DNA from: Anaerolineae bacterium
GTDB taxonomy: Bacteria > Chloroflexota > Anaerolineae > UBA4142 > SHND01
DNA length: 56,369 nt
Direction: 5' to 3'
Assembly (NCBI GenBank): GCA_022072245.1
Contig: JAJVIA010000032.1
Span: forward strand, 1 to 56,369
Of this stretch, positions 5,385 to 13,717 are shown one piece after another. The notes under the pieces are model-generated. The model did no database searches, was not told the DNA's origin, and was given only the letters and a program-made list of their open reading frames with translations. Numbering within the stretch: position 1 is the first letter of the stretch; each line of letters starts with the position of its first letter. The position numbers and the translations under genes were made by a program.

Positions 5385-8283
5385 AGGCGGGTTTCCCGGC
5401 GATACGGAAGGCGTCCAATTCGCCGCGGTCAAAATCCAACTGCCACGCGGTCATGACGCCGACCCATTTTTCTCGTTTAGCCCACTGATACGCTTCCACA
5501 TACCACTGCGCCGCTTGTTCGGGCGAGTTGTCCGCGCCGGCGGGATGACAGGGACCGCCGCCGCAAGAACCGCCCGTATGAGTGGGCCAACCAAACTCGG
5601 TGGGCCAAACTTGTTTATTGCCATCGCCGTATTTGAGCATGATATTGTGGTACGTCAACATCGTGCCAAGAAAACCCCAGCTGTGATGCCGACTGTCAAA
5701 CGGCGCGCGGAACGACGCTTCAGGCCGATTGCACGCGGGATCCATGATATTGCACAAGGCAGGCACATTGAAACCGCTCGGATGCGCGCCAATCGCGTCA
5801 GAATTTTCCTTGAGCCCGTTCTGATACATTTGCTCCAAGAACACGCCATCGTCAATCGCAACGACGCCATCATTCCACCCCGTCGGCGTCGGCGCGCCCG
5901 AAACGACAACAATGTTGGGACATGCGGCTTTGATGCGCGGATATGCCGCCTTGAGCATATCCATATACAACGGCGCGGACAACGGTTTGCCGTGCCATTC
6001 CGTCAAGAGATTGTGTTCGTTCCACACTTCAATCGCGCCGAGACCTTTGCCGCAGTAACGCGCTGCGAGCCCTGCCATGAAATCCGCCGCATCGTTCATG
6101 TTATCCGGCGGACCGCTACCGCCCGCGCCGCCATCGGAACGCGACCACGATGGCGCGCACACGACGCTAAAAAGCACCTGGATGCCGCGCGCGTTTGCCT
6201 TGCCGACAAAATCATCGGTTGAACCCAAGTCCGCGTTGCCCTTGGAACCTTCCATATCGCACCAACGCACCTGAATCTTGACCCAATTGAAACCCATGCT
6301 TTGCACTTGGTTCAATTCGCCATCGCGGTCTTTGTTGGTCCAATCCAATTGAATGCCATACGCAAATAAATTCTTGCCCCCAAAGTTTCCGGTGGTCGGA
6401 GGCGGCGGCGCGGCGGTGGTAGGTTTCGGCGTCGGGCTGTCCTGACCCGACGACTTGACCTCGGTTGGTTTTACTTTGACGACCTGCGGCGCCTCTTTGG
6501 TCGGCGGCGGCGGTTCCGTCGGTTTGGGCGTCGGTTTGGCTTCGGCAAGTTTTACCACGCCGCTCACGGGCAAACCCGCAATCACGCTGCCGTCCACCGA
6601 AAGGACGACTTCGACCGTGTGTTGTCCGCTGTCTTGGGGCGCTTGCCAAACCACGCGCGGGTCCGTCACAGAGGTCTGGCCGATTTCTTGGCCATCCACT
6701 TTCCAAATCAGTTGGAGGCGATTTTCGACAGAGGTGGGTTGAAGCGATTTGTAATTTTCCAACACCGTCCAGATGCGTCCATCCGCGCCGGTGTTGGCGT
6801 CGTAATTGGCGACGGCAATGCCGCCGAGATTGTATTTCAAAGCGAGCGCGACTTTGCGCGCCAACGAATCGGCGTTTTCAAGCCACACCGTGTGCGACTT
6901 GTTGCTGCCATCGGTATAGTTGAAATAAAACAATCCGCTCGGTTCGTGAACTTGAATGCCGCCCGCCTGCTTCAAACCTTGCATTTCCAATGTAACCTGG
7001 CTGCCCGGCTGCGCGTTTGGCGGAATGCTCACATTGCCAATCAATTTCAATGCGTCGCTGAACGTAACGGGTGAATACGTCTCGGCGGTGCTGTCGCGCC
7101 CTTCCATCGGCGCAATCAACAAAATTTTACTGCGGTCAATTTGTTTGACCGCCCACGCCAGATATTGGTCTTGGAGCGCGGGTTCCCCTTCAAAGGCGCG
7201 CGGGTCGCTGAGCAGCGGAATTTTTACTTGGTCGGCATAACGGCCGAGCAGCGCCCAATCGTAGCCCGTCGTATCAAATTCTTCTTCGGAAATCGGCGTC
7301 GGCGCGGGCAGCGTCACCATCAAAGTTTTTTGCTGCGCGTGCAGCGCGGCGGCTAATTGTTTAATGAACGCGGTGAACAACGCGCGGTCGCCCGCGCTCA
7401 ACCCTTCGTACGAAACGTTATAGCCGCGATACACTTTTTGCACCGCGAGGTCCACCAGCGCGTTAATGTGCGCGCGGCGCGCTTCGGGGTCATCCATCAT
7501 GTTGCCCGTCAAATCGGTGCGCGCGCCGTTCGCGTCCACATTCGTAATGGTCGGGACCACCGCGAAATTTGAAGACGCATTGGTTTCGGGCGACGTCAAC
7601 GGTTCGCCCGCGATGCTGCCCGCATCCGCCAATTGCAAGCCAATCGGATTCACCTCGACGACAACATTGTCCGCCGCAGCGGGCAATACATTGCGCGCTT
7701 GAATATCCGCCGCAATGACGGGCGCGCGCGGATTGGTTTGCGTAATTACGACCGCGCGCGGCGCAAAATTCAAATCCGATTCAACGCGCTCGTCGTCAAG
7801 ATTCAAACGAAACGGAATTTTAAACCACCGCTGATTGTACAGCGCAAACACATCGAGCGTTTCATACGGCTCGACATCCAACGGCAAGGGCAAACTCAAT
7901 AGAGTCGCTTTGGGTTGTTCGCCCTGCACTTGGATGGCGTACACCGGACTCACCACGTCCAAATTCGAAGGCAAGCTTTGCGCGTTCTGGCCCGCGTTCA
8001 ACGCTTCGAGCGTTGTCGTCGTCAAACGCAGCGCCGCGCCATCTTTTACGGCGTCCTCCGGCACAATGATTTCGGCGCCATCGGAATTGTTGATAGTCAT
8101 GCCTTTGCTGTTGACAGAGGTATAGCCCAAATTGCCAATGCGCGAAGGCAGCGCGAGCGGCGGCAAAACCAAAACGAGACACGCGAGCATGGGCAGCAAC
8201 ACAAAATAAATCAGCGCCGAGCCGGGATGTTTGCGTAACCAAAAGGTAAATTGTTCGACGGGATTGGAAGGACCTACGTTCAA
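5356..8283 (-). CDS. Membrane-anchored two-domain glycoside hydrolase (GH18-like plus GH5/GH39-like)
   Basis: This 975-residue extracellular protein has a membrane anchor at about 24-46 (ALIYFVLLPMLACLVLVLPP) and a beta-rich stalk. A YaaH-type GH18-like domain follows at about 235-555, with GYNVSYEGLSAGDRALFTAF and the catalytic-type Glu in VSYEG. Then come an Ig-like segment (about 560-625), a Pro/Thr/Lys linker, and a C-terminal TIM-barrel domain from about 680. That domain has an acid/base-type Glu near 754 in EVWNEHN and a nucleophile-type Glu near 894 in PTEFGW, as in clan GH-A families. Likely roles are peptidoglycan or exopolysaccharide cleavage at the cell surface. The TTG start at 8283 has AAGGAG 10 nt upstream. 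Its last codons are duplicated in the DUF2442 gene. Confidence 0.75.
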   Translation of the reverse strand: MNVGPSNPVEQFTFWLRKHPGSALIYFVLLPMLACLVLVLPPLALPSRIGNLGYTSVNSKGMTINNSDGAEIIVPEDAVKDGAALRLTTTTLEALNAGQNAQSLPSNLDVVSPVYAIQVQGEQPKATLLSLPLPLDVEPYETLDVFALYNQRWFKIPFRLNLDDERVESDLNFAPRAVVITQTNPRAPVIAADIQARNVLPAAADNVVVEVNPIGLQLADAGSIAGEPLTSPETNASSNFAVVPTITNVDANGARTDLTGNMMDDPEARRAHINALVDLAVQKVYRGYNVSYEGLSAGDRALFTAFIKQLAAALHAQQKTLMVTLPAPTPISEEEFDTTGYDWALLGRYADQVKIPLLSDPRAFEGEPALQDQYLAWAVKQIDRSKILLIAPMEGRDSTAETYSPVTFSDALKLIGNVSIPPNAQPGSQVTLEMQGLKQAGGIQVHEPSGLFYFNYTDGSNKSHTVWLENADSLARKVALALKYNLGGIAVANYDANTGADGRIWTVLENYKSLQPTSVENRLQLIWKVDGQEIGQTSVTDPRVVWQAPQDSGQHTVEVVLSVDGSVIAGLPVSGVVKLAEAKPTPKPTEPPPPTKEAPQVVKVKPTEVKSSGQDSPTPKPTTAAPPPPTTGNFGGKNLFAYGIQLDWTNKDRDGELNQVQSMGFNWVKIQVRWCDMEGSKGNADLGSTDDFVGKANARGIQVLFSVVCAPSWSRSDGGAGGSGPPDNMNDAADFMAGLAARYCGKGLGAIEVWNEHNLLTEWHGKPLSAPLYMDMLKAAYPRIKAACPNIVVVSGAPTPTGWNDGVVAIDDGVFLEQMYQNGLKENSDAIGAHPSGFNVPALCNIMDPACNRPEASFRAPFDSRHHSWGFLGTMLTYHNIMLKYGDGNKQVWPTEFGWPTHTGGSCGGGPCHPAGADNSPEQAAQWYVEAYQWAKREKWVGVMTAWQLDFDRGELDAFRIAGKPAFDALAAMPK

Positions 8284-8645
8284 GAGCGTTATACTCCTTG
8301 CAAAGATAGTTGCGTCATCGTGGCGTGCGCGCGCGCGGCTATCGCGCTGATACGCGGCGTCAGCGTCTCAAAACTGGCGCGCCGCCAAGCGCGGTTAGCA
8401 GTCACAAAATGATATACCACGACAACCATACGATGGAACAGGTGATACTGCGGAAGAAAGCGCTATGCTTTGGTACGACTGAATTTTTCGGGTAAAGCGC
8501 AACCGTGCGGAAATTTTAACGATAATATCCTCACGAACTGCGCGGAGCGAAAACGATACTAGCACAAGCCAACTAATCCCGCAAATTGGCAGATGTAGGG
8601 ATATGAGATGAAACTCATACTACATCTGGCTCGATAAAATCGTCC
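8284..8645. other. Intergenic region between glycoside hydrolase and malQ
   Basis: These 362 bp have no convincing gene; the short plus frame at 8310-8495 has no family features. The region must carry the promoter of the glycoside hydrolase gene, but I see no clear -35/-10 pair. The only notable structure is the hairpin at 8591-8627. Confidence 0.5.
8591..8627. repeat. Two-part hairpin downstream of malQ
   Basis: The outer stem AGATGTAG/CTACATCT encloses an inner stem ATGAG/CTCAT with a 6-nt loop. It lies 19 bp beyond the malQ stop. No T run follows on the minus strand, so it is at best a weak terminator or a 3'-end stabiliser. Confidence 0.6.
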
Positions 8646-10193
8646 TTATGTTTGCGCGGACGGCGCGGTTTCCGCGCTCTCTTGCGACGCGACGCGGCCA
8701 TAAATTTTGGTCAGGTCCAACAAACGTTCGCCCAATTCGTCCGTCAATGCGTCCGGCGCCATGCGCCAACACCAATTGGGCGGACCCGAAACGCCGGGCA
8801 AATTCATGCGCGCCGCATTACCCAATTGCAGCAAATCTTGCGTCGTCGTCATTGCCGTATTGGCGACCGACGCCCACGCCGCGCGGATCAAATCCCAAGC
8901 AATCTCGGCGCCGTCGCTATTCAAATAGCGCCGCGTAAAATGTTTTTCCGCCGCGCTGGCTGAATCCCACCAGCCGACGGCGGTATCGTTATCATGCGTG
9001 CCGGTATAGACAACCCAATCGCGCGTATAGTTGTGCGGCAAAAACGCGGCTTCGGCGGTCCCGCCAAATGCAAACTGCATAATCTTCATGCCGGGAAATT
9101 CAAATTGGCGCAGCAGCGCATCCAGCCCCGCGCGCGATTGCGCGTCAAAATCGCCGAGGTCTTCGGCGACGATACGAATATCGCCCAAATTTTCGCGGAC
9201 GACCTCGAACAATTTTCCGCCGGGGCCCGCGCGCCATTTGCCTTCGCGCGCGGTCTTGGCTGTCGCCGGCACTTCCCAGTAATTGTAAAACGCGCGGAAA
9301 TGGTCAATCCGCACGACATCGCTCAACGTCAACGCGCTGCGAAAACGCTCGACCCACCAACGATAATTTTGTTTGGCGATAACGTCCCAGCGATACAAGG
9401 GATGGCCCCAAAATTGGCCGTCCTGACTGAAATAATCCGGCGGCACGCCCGAAACCAAAGTCGGGTTCAGCGCCGCGTCCAGCGCAAACAATTCGGGATT
9501 CGCCCACACGTCGCAGCAATCGCGCGCGACGTAAATCGGAATGTCGCCGAACAGCGCAATGCGCTGCGCGTTCGCGTACGCCTTGAGAGTCAACCATTGT
9601 TCATAAAACATCCATTGCAAATACATTTGGCGCGCAATGTCTTGCGCCAAGTCGCGCCGCGCGCGCGCCAGCGCATCCGGTTCGCGCGCGCAAAGTCCCG
9701 GCTCCCATTCGTACCACGCGCTGCGATTGTGCGCCTCTTTGAGCGCCAAAAATAACGCGGCGTCGTCCAACCACGACGCGTTTTCAGAAACAAATTTCTC
9801 GAACGCCGCGCGCTGCGCCGCCTGCGCGCGCGTTTGAAAATTTTCGTGCGCGCGTCGCAACAGATTCATCTTCCACGTAATCACCCAACCGTAATCAATC
9901 CGTTCGGTCGGAAAGGCGGGCGCATTTTCCACATCGCGCGCGTCGAGATGTTCGCGCAAAACAAGATGGTCGAGACTGATGAGCAGCGGATTGCCCGCAA
10001 AGGCGGACAGACCTTGATACGGCGAATCGCCATAACCGGTAGGGCTCAGCGGCAAAACTTGCCAATAGCTCTGCCCCGCGTCGGCGAGCCAGTCCACAAA
10101 CGCGTAAGCGGCGTCGCCCAAATCGCCAATCCCATACGGACCGGGAAAACAAGACGGATGCATCAAAACGCCGCTGCGGCGCGGAAATTTCAT
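8646..10193 (-). CDS. malQ: 4-alpha-glucanotransferase
   Basis: This 515-residue GH77 amylomaltase transfers maltosyl and longer glucan units between 1,4-alpha-glucans in the cytoplasm, in glycogen or maltodextrin turnover. All catalytic landmarks are present: the N-terminal GVLMHPSCFPGPYGIGDLG, nucleophile region VRIDHFRAF, acid/base IVAEDLGDF and the third carboxylate YTGTHDND. I start it at the ATG at 10193 (MKFPRRSGV), which has GGAG 6 nt upstream. It appears to be monocistronic. Confidence 0.95.
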   Translation of the reverse strand: MKFPRRSGVLMHPSCFPGPYGIGDLGDAAYAFVDWLADAGQSYWQVLPLSPTGYGDSPYQGLSAFAGNPLLISLDHLVLREHLDARDVENAPAFPTERIDYGWVITWKMNLLRRAHENFQTRAQAAQRAAFEKFVSENASWLDDAALFLALKEAHNRSAWYEWEPGLCAREPDALARARRDLAQDIARQMYLQWMFYEQWLTLKAYANAQRIALFGDIPIYVARDCCDVWANPELFALDAALNPTLVSGVPPDYFSQDGQFWGHPLYRWDVIAKQNYRWWVERFRSALTLSDVVRIDHFRAFYNYWEVPATAKTAREGKWRAGPGGKLFEVVRENLGDIRIVAEDLGDFDAQSRAGLDALLRQFEFPGMKIMQFAFGGTAEAAFLPHNYTRDWVVYTGTHDNDTAVGWWDSASAAEKHFTRRYLNSDGAEIAWDLIRAAWASVANTAMTTTQDLLQLGNAARMNLPGVSGPPNWCWRMAPDALTDELGERLLDLTKIYGRVASQESAETAPSAQT

Positions 10194-10426
10194 AGAGCGC
10201 TCCATAGACGAGAAATAACTAGCTCTTTGACATTATGAAATTGCAGAGCGCGAAAGAGTAGCAAGACGTTCGCAAGCGCACTCTACTTGATAACGCCGCA
10301 TTATCACACGCCATTCACGCGCCAATGCGGGCTATACAATTTCATGTTGGTCGAACGCTAGCGCGCGCTAGTGTATCAGCTTTTGCGTCGCGTCAAAAAA
10401 ATAGCGGACGCGCGCGAATTAAATTT
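10194..10426. other. Divergent intergenic region malQ / histidine phosphatase
   Basis: This stretch separates malQ from the plus-strand promoter at 10427. It contains a perfect 14-bp palindrome CTAGCGCGCGCTAG at 10358-10371 that could be a protein-binding site. CATAAT at about 10232-10237 (minus strand) is a possible malQ -10 box without a convincing -35. No gene is visible. Confidence 0.45.
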
Positions 10427-10435
10427 TGGTATAAT
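10427..10435 (+). promoter_or_regulatory. Extended -10 promoter for histidine phosphatase
   Basis: TGGTATAAT is an extended -10 element (TGn plus perfect TATAAT). The expected start site is near 10442, giving a leader of about 48 nt before the proposed ATT start. No good -35 is seen, as is usual for extended -10 promoters. Confidence 0.65.
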
Positions 10436-10489
10436 TCAAGCGCAGCGACGCGCCGTCAAAAGCGCCAATTCCAATTTCAAGGAGTTCTT

Positions 10490-11098
10490 ATTAGTACCCG
10501 TTTCATCCTCATCCGGCACGGCGAAACCGAATGGAATCGCCAAGACCGTTTTCGCGGCCGTTCAGATGTTCCCTTGAACGCCAATGGTTTGGCGCAAGCG
10601 CAAAAAATCGCGGCGCGCTTTACAAACGTCCCGGTCAGCGCAGTCTATGCTAGTCTCTTGCCCCGCGCAATTCAAACGGCGGCGCCGCTCGCGCAAGCGC
10701 ATCAACTCGAAATTGAACAAACGGCTGATTTGTTGGATATTGATTACGGCGCGTGGGAAGGCATGGCGCGCGAAGACATCCTCGCAAAATTTCCCGACCT
10801 CTATGCGCAGTGGACGAAAACGCCCGGCAAGGTAAAATTTCCCGGAGGCGAATCGGTGCGTCAAGTGCGCTTGCGCGTCGAAAAGTTACTGGGCAATTTA
10901 CGCAAAGACCATTTGGGCGAAACCGTCGCGTTGGTCTCGCATCGCGTAACGTGCCACGTTATCTTGTGCGTGGCGCTCGATTTGCCCAACGATGCCATTT
11001 GGCGCATCCGTCAGGATGTCGGCTGCATCAATGAATTTGAAACGCGCGACGGGTTGTACGTCGTCACGCTCATGAACGAGACGAGCCATTTGCGCTGA
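10490..11098 (+). CDS. Histidine phosphatase (phosphoglycerate mutase-like), probable ATT start
   Basis: This protein of about 202 residues has the histidine phosphatase fold. The phospho-accepting RHGETEWN is at the N-terminus, followed by YASLLPRAIQTA, then YGAWEGM with the acidic proton donor, then VSHRVTCHVIL with the second histidine. Substrates in this family range from phosphosugars to alpha-ribazole phosphate and cannot be fixed here. Start choice is unusual. Between the promoter at 10427 and the RHG motif there is no in-frame ATG, GTG or TTG. An AAGGAG at 10479-10484 is followed 5 nt later by ATT, giving ISTRFILIRHGE. I take that ATT as the start. The next canonical codon would remove the catalytic motif. 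Confidence 0.8.
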   Translation: MSTRFILIRHGETEWNRQDRFRGRSDVPLNANGLAQAQKIAARFTNVPVSAVYASLLPRAIQTAAPLAQAHQLEIEQTADLLDIDYGAWEGMAREDILAKFPDLYAQWTKTPGKVKFPGGESVRQVRLRVEKLLGNLRKDHLGETVALVSHRVTCHVILCVALDLPNDAIWRIRQDVGCINEFETRDGLYVVTLMNETSHLR

Positions 11099-11136
11099 AC
11101 CGCGCAGCCCATTCTACAAAGGTTATCCCTCCGCCC

Positions 11137-11955
11137 ATGACACAAATTACAGAGAACGCCGGCGCGTCGCCGCTCATTCGCCTGCCCTTGCGTCACAATG
11201 CCACGCTGCAAACCATCATTGACCGCGTGAACGCCGACCAAGAATTGCACGCGCTGTGGCTCGCGCAAAATATCAACGCCGTTGACCGGCTCGGCATGAG
11301 CGACCATGGACCCGTCCACATGAACATTGTCGCCAACATTTCGCTGCGGCTCGCGCGCCTCTTGCACGAACGCGAGATTGCATTTTCGCTCACCCAAAAT
11401 TACGGCGCGTCGCACGGATTCACGTATTACGATTCCGAAGTCGTCGTCGTCATGGCGGCGTTGATGCACGATTTGGGCATGTCCATCCATCGCGTGGATC
11501 ACGAACAGTACAGTCTCTTTGTCGCGCAGCCGCTTTTGACGCGCTTGCTGCGCGACTTGTATCCCGTCGGCGCGGCGACGCTTTTGCGTTCTGAAATTTT
11601 GCACGCCATCATTTCGCACCGCGCGGACGGCCATCCGTTGACGGTGGAAGCGGGCATCGTGCGCGTCGGCGACGCGTTGGACATGTCGCAGGGTCGTTCG
11701 CGCATTCCCTTTCAAACGGGCAAACTCAACATCCATTCCGTCTCTGCCGCCGCCATTGACCAAGTGGAATTGAGTCACGGCGAAGAGCGTCCGATTCGCA
11801 TTCGCATCATCATGAACAATTCCGCCGGAATTTTCCAAGTGGACGAATTGATGAAAGATAAACTCAAAGGTTCTGGCATCGAACAATACGTCGAAGTCGA
11901 AGCCACAGTCACGGGCGAAACGGAAAAGAAATTGGTGACGCTCGTCAAAATTTAA
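11137..11955 (+). CDS. HD-domain phosphohydrolase
   Basis: This 272-residue cytoplasmic protein has an HD-type metal site: DHGPVHMNIVANI, then MAALMHDLGMSIHRVDHE, ISHRADG and VRVGDALDMSQGR, which together supply the His, His-Asp and Asp ligands of the family. Its N-terminus resembles conserved archaeal and bacterial HD hydrolases that lack other domains. The substrate is unknown; nucleotides or phosphoesters are usual. The C-terminus forms a small beta-rich domain (VELSHGEERPIRIRI and VEVEATVTGE). It follows the phosphatase gene after 38 bp, so the two may be cotranscribed. Confidence 0.8.
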   Translation: MTQITENAGASPLIRLPLRHNATLQTIIDRVNADQELHALWLAQNINAVDRLGMSDHGPVHMNIVANISLRLARLLHEREIAFSLTQNYGASHGFTYYDSEVVVVMAALMHDLGMSIHRVDHEQYSLFVAQPLLTRLLRDLYPVGAATLLRSEILHAIISHRADGHPLTVEAGIVRVGDALDMSQGRSRIPFQTGKLNIHSVSAAAIDQVELSHGEERPIRIRIIMNNSAGIFQVDELMKDKLKGSGIEQYVEVEATVTGETEKKLVTLVKI

Positions 11956-12067
11956 ACCGCCGCGCGGGTTGCAAAATTCGGCGCGGCGCGTATAAAATAG
12001 CCAAACTGTATTTTCGATTCACGCGACGCTTCGCGCGCGCATCTACTACAGCGAAAAAGGAGAAGCC

Positions 12068-13003
12068 ATGTTCAAAAAAATCATCGCCATCAGCTTGTTT
12101 GCCTTTTTGGTCATGTTGTCCGGCGGCATCGTATCCGCCCAAGGGCCCACGCCGACCAGTGGGTTCGGAAGTTTTTTCGATTCATTCGGTAACGCCACGC
12201 CGACTAGCGGCAGTTCGAGCAGTTCGAGCAGTTCGAGCAGTTCCGGCAGTTCTTTCGGCGCGTCGCAAACGCCGACGCCCAACCCGGTCGCCCAAACCTT
12301 GACTCGAGCGAATTACGTTGTCTATGCCGCGGGCAATTGGTACGACGCGCAAGGAAAAATCGCCAACGATTCGGTGTACGTCATGATGCAAGGCGTTTCC
12401 GCCGACCCGAAAAGCTCCGACTCGATTAAACAAATCACGTCCGGTCTTGCCGCGCTCGTGGATCAATATCCAAACGCGGCGACCTTTCACGTTTTGCTGC
12501 TGAACGGGCCGTATGTGCATGACGCGTCCACGACCGCCAAAACTTTACAACTGCTCAATTCGCGGCTGCTCACGCCCGAAAATTTTCTCAAAGATTTGCT
12601 CGCGCAAATTCGCACGACGAATCTGGTGAGCGGCGCGAGCAGCGGCGCCACCGGCAGCGCCACACCGCCGAGTACCAGCGCCGGCGCCACCGCCACGCGC
12701 GCGCCGACGCGCAAACCGACCACGAGCAGCTGCACACCGCCGGCGGGCCAAGCGCGCTTGTGGGTCAAGAACGGATACAGCGGCGTGATGCGTTTCACCA
12801 TCGGCGCGCCGGATGTAGGTTTCCAAAAAGATTTTGATGTTCCCGCCGATGGCCAATTCCATTACATTGACCTGCCGCCGAGCGCCAAATACACCTATTC
12901 GGCATCCATTCCCGGCGTCGGCAAAGCCAGTCAACGGCTCGCGGATATTTTTGGACCCTTTGTCGCCGGACAATGTTATTACCTGCCATTCCAATCCTCA
13001 TAA
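12068..13003 (+). CDS. Secreted protein with Ser-rich linker, function unknown
   Basis: This 311-residue protein begins with a signal peptide (MFKKIIAISLFAFLVMLSGGIVSAQ, cleavage after SAQ likely), then a low-complexity Thr/Pro/Ser stretch with a run of ten Ser coded by repeated AGTTCGAGC units. A globular region (about 80-200) is followed by a second Thr/Ala linker, and a beta-rich C-terminal domain runs from about 235 (GQARLWVKNGYSG to the end). I do not recognise a family. The layout resembles extracellular proteins of Chloroflexota. AAAGGAG sits 5 nt before the ATG, and a TATAAA-like box lies near 11990. Confidence 0.75.
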   Translation: MFKKIIAISLFAFLVMLSGGIVSAQGPTPTSGFGSFFDSFGNATPTSGSSSSSSSSSSSGSSFGASQTPTPNPVAQTLTRANYVVYAAGNWYDAQGKIANDSVYVMMQGVSADPKSSDSIKQITSGLAALVDQYPNAATFHVLLLNGPYVHDASTTAKTLQLLNSRLLTPENFLKDLLAQIRTTNLVSGASSGATGSATPPSTSAGATATRAPTRKPTTSSCTPPAGQARLWVKNGYSGVMRFTIGAPDVGFQKDFDVPADGQFHYIDLPPSAKYTYSASIPGVGKASQRLADIFGPFVAGQCYYLPFQSS

Positions 13004-13030
13004 CGATTGGGACGCTGACAAAACAATAAA

Positions 13031-13063
13031 AAAACTGCGCGCACTGATGCGCGCAGTTTTTTT
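13031..13063 (+). terminator. Rho-independent terminator of the secreted-protein gene
   Basis: The stem ACTGCGCGCA/TGCGCGCAGT, extended by A/T pairs to 13 bp, has a 4-nt loop and is followed by a T run. It lies 27 nt after the stop codon. Confidence 0.92.
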
Positions 13064-13086
13064 CTGCCCGTCCCGGTAAGGTGATG

Positions 13087-13092
13087 TATAAT
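13087..13092 (+). promoter_or_regulatory. -10 box for fchA-fhs
   Basis: A perfect TATAAT lies 17 bp before the fchA ATG, with a very short leader containing GGAG. No clear -35 is seen. It directly follows the upstream terminator, so fchA-fhs starts a new unit. Confidence 0.55.
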
Positions 13093-13108
13093 CTTGATGG
13101 AGCATCCC

Positions 13109-13717
13109 ATGACCCTCGAACAATTTCATGATGAATTGGCATCCGCCTCGCCCGCGCCCGGCGGCGGTTCTGCCGCCGCCATGGCTGGCGCGCTCGGCGC
13201 GGCATTGGTGGCAATGGTCGCGCGTTTGACCATCGGACGCAAAACGTATCAAGACGTCAGCGCCGAGTTTGAAAATCTTTTGCCGCGCGCCGACGCGCTG
13301 CGCGCAGAACTATTGCAGCTCATGGTTCACGACGCCGACGCGTATCGCCGCGTGATGGACGCGTATCAACTGCCCAAAGACACCGACGCGGCAAAGACCG
13401 CGCGCGCCGACGCGATTCAAAGCGCGTTACAACACGCGGCGAACGTTCCGCTGCGCGTCGCGCAAGCGTGCGCCGAAATTTTAGAAATGGCGCAACGCGC
13501 CGCCGCGCGCGGCAACAAGAACGCGGCGAGCGACGCGGGCGCGGGCGCGCTCATGGCAGAAGCCGGTTTGCGCGCGGCATTATTGAATGTCGAAATCAAT
13601 TTGGGTTTGATTCAGGACGAGCGCTTTGTCTCACGCTTGCGCGCGGAAATCCAACCTTTGGAACAGCGCGCCGCGCAGCGGCAGGCGATTCTCGATACGG
13701 TTCATACACGCTTGTGA
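13109..13717 (+). CDS. fchA: Methenyltetrahydrofolate cyclohydrolase / cyclodeaminase family
   Basis: This protein of about 202 residues belongs to the FTCD_C/FchA family. The folate-binding signature SPAPGGGSAAAMAGALGAALVAMVARLTIGR is near the N-terminus, and the rest is all-helical with NKNAASDAGAGALMAEAGLRAA. It most likely converts 5,10-methenyl-THF to 10-formyl-THF in the cytoplasm, because the next gene encodes formate-THF ligase and overlaps it by four bases (GTGA). Formiminotransferase cyclodeaminase activity is the alternative. The ATG at 13109 has GGAG 6 nt upstream. Confidence 0.9.
   Translation: MTLEQFHDELASASPAPGGGSAAAMAGALGAALVAMVARLTIGRKTYQDVSAEFENLLPRADALRAELLQLMVHDADAYRRVMDAYQLPKDTDAAKTARADAIQSALQHAANVPLRVAQACAEILEMAQRAAARGNKNAASDAGAGALMAEAGLRAALLNVEINLGLIQDERFVSRLRAEIQPLEQRAAQRQAILDTVHTRL

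Noticed and set aside
5164-6222. 352-codon plus-strand open frame opposite the glycoside hydrolase
   Set aside because: It is rich in Arg, has no family features and lies over a well-supported gene; strand-symmetric GC-rich codons create such shadows.
8310-8495. 61-codon plus-strand frame in the intergenic region before the glycoside hydrolase
   Set aside because: No ribosome-binding site, no family-like sequence, and it would lie in the promoter region of the divergent gene.
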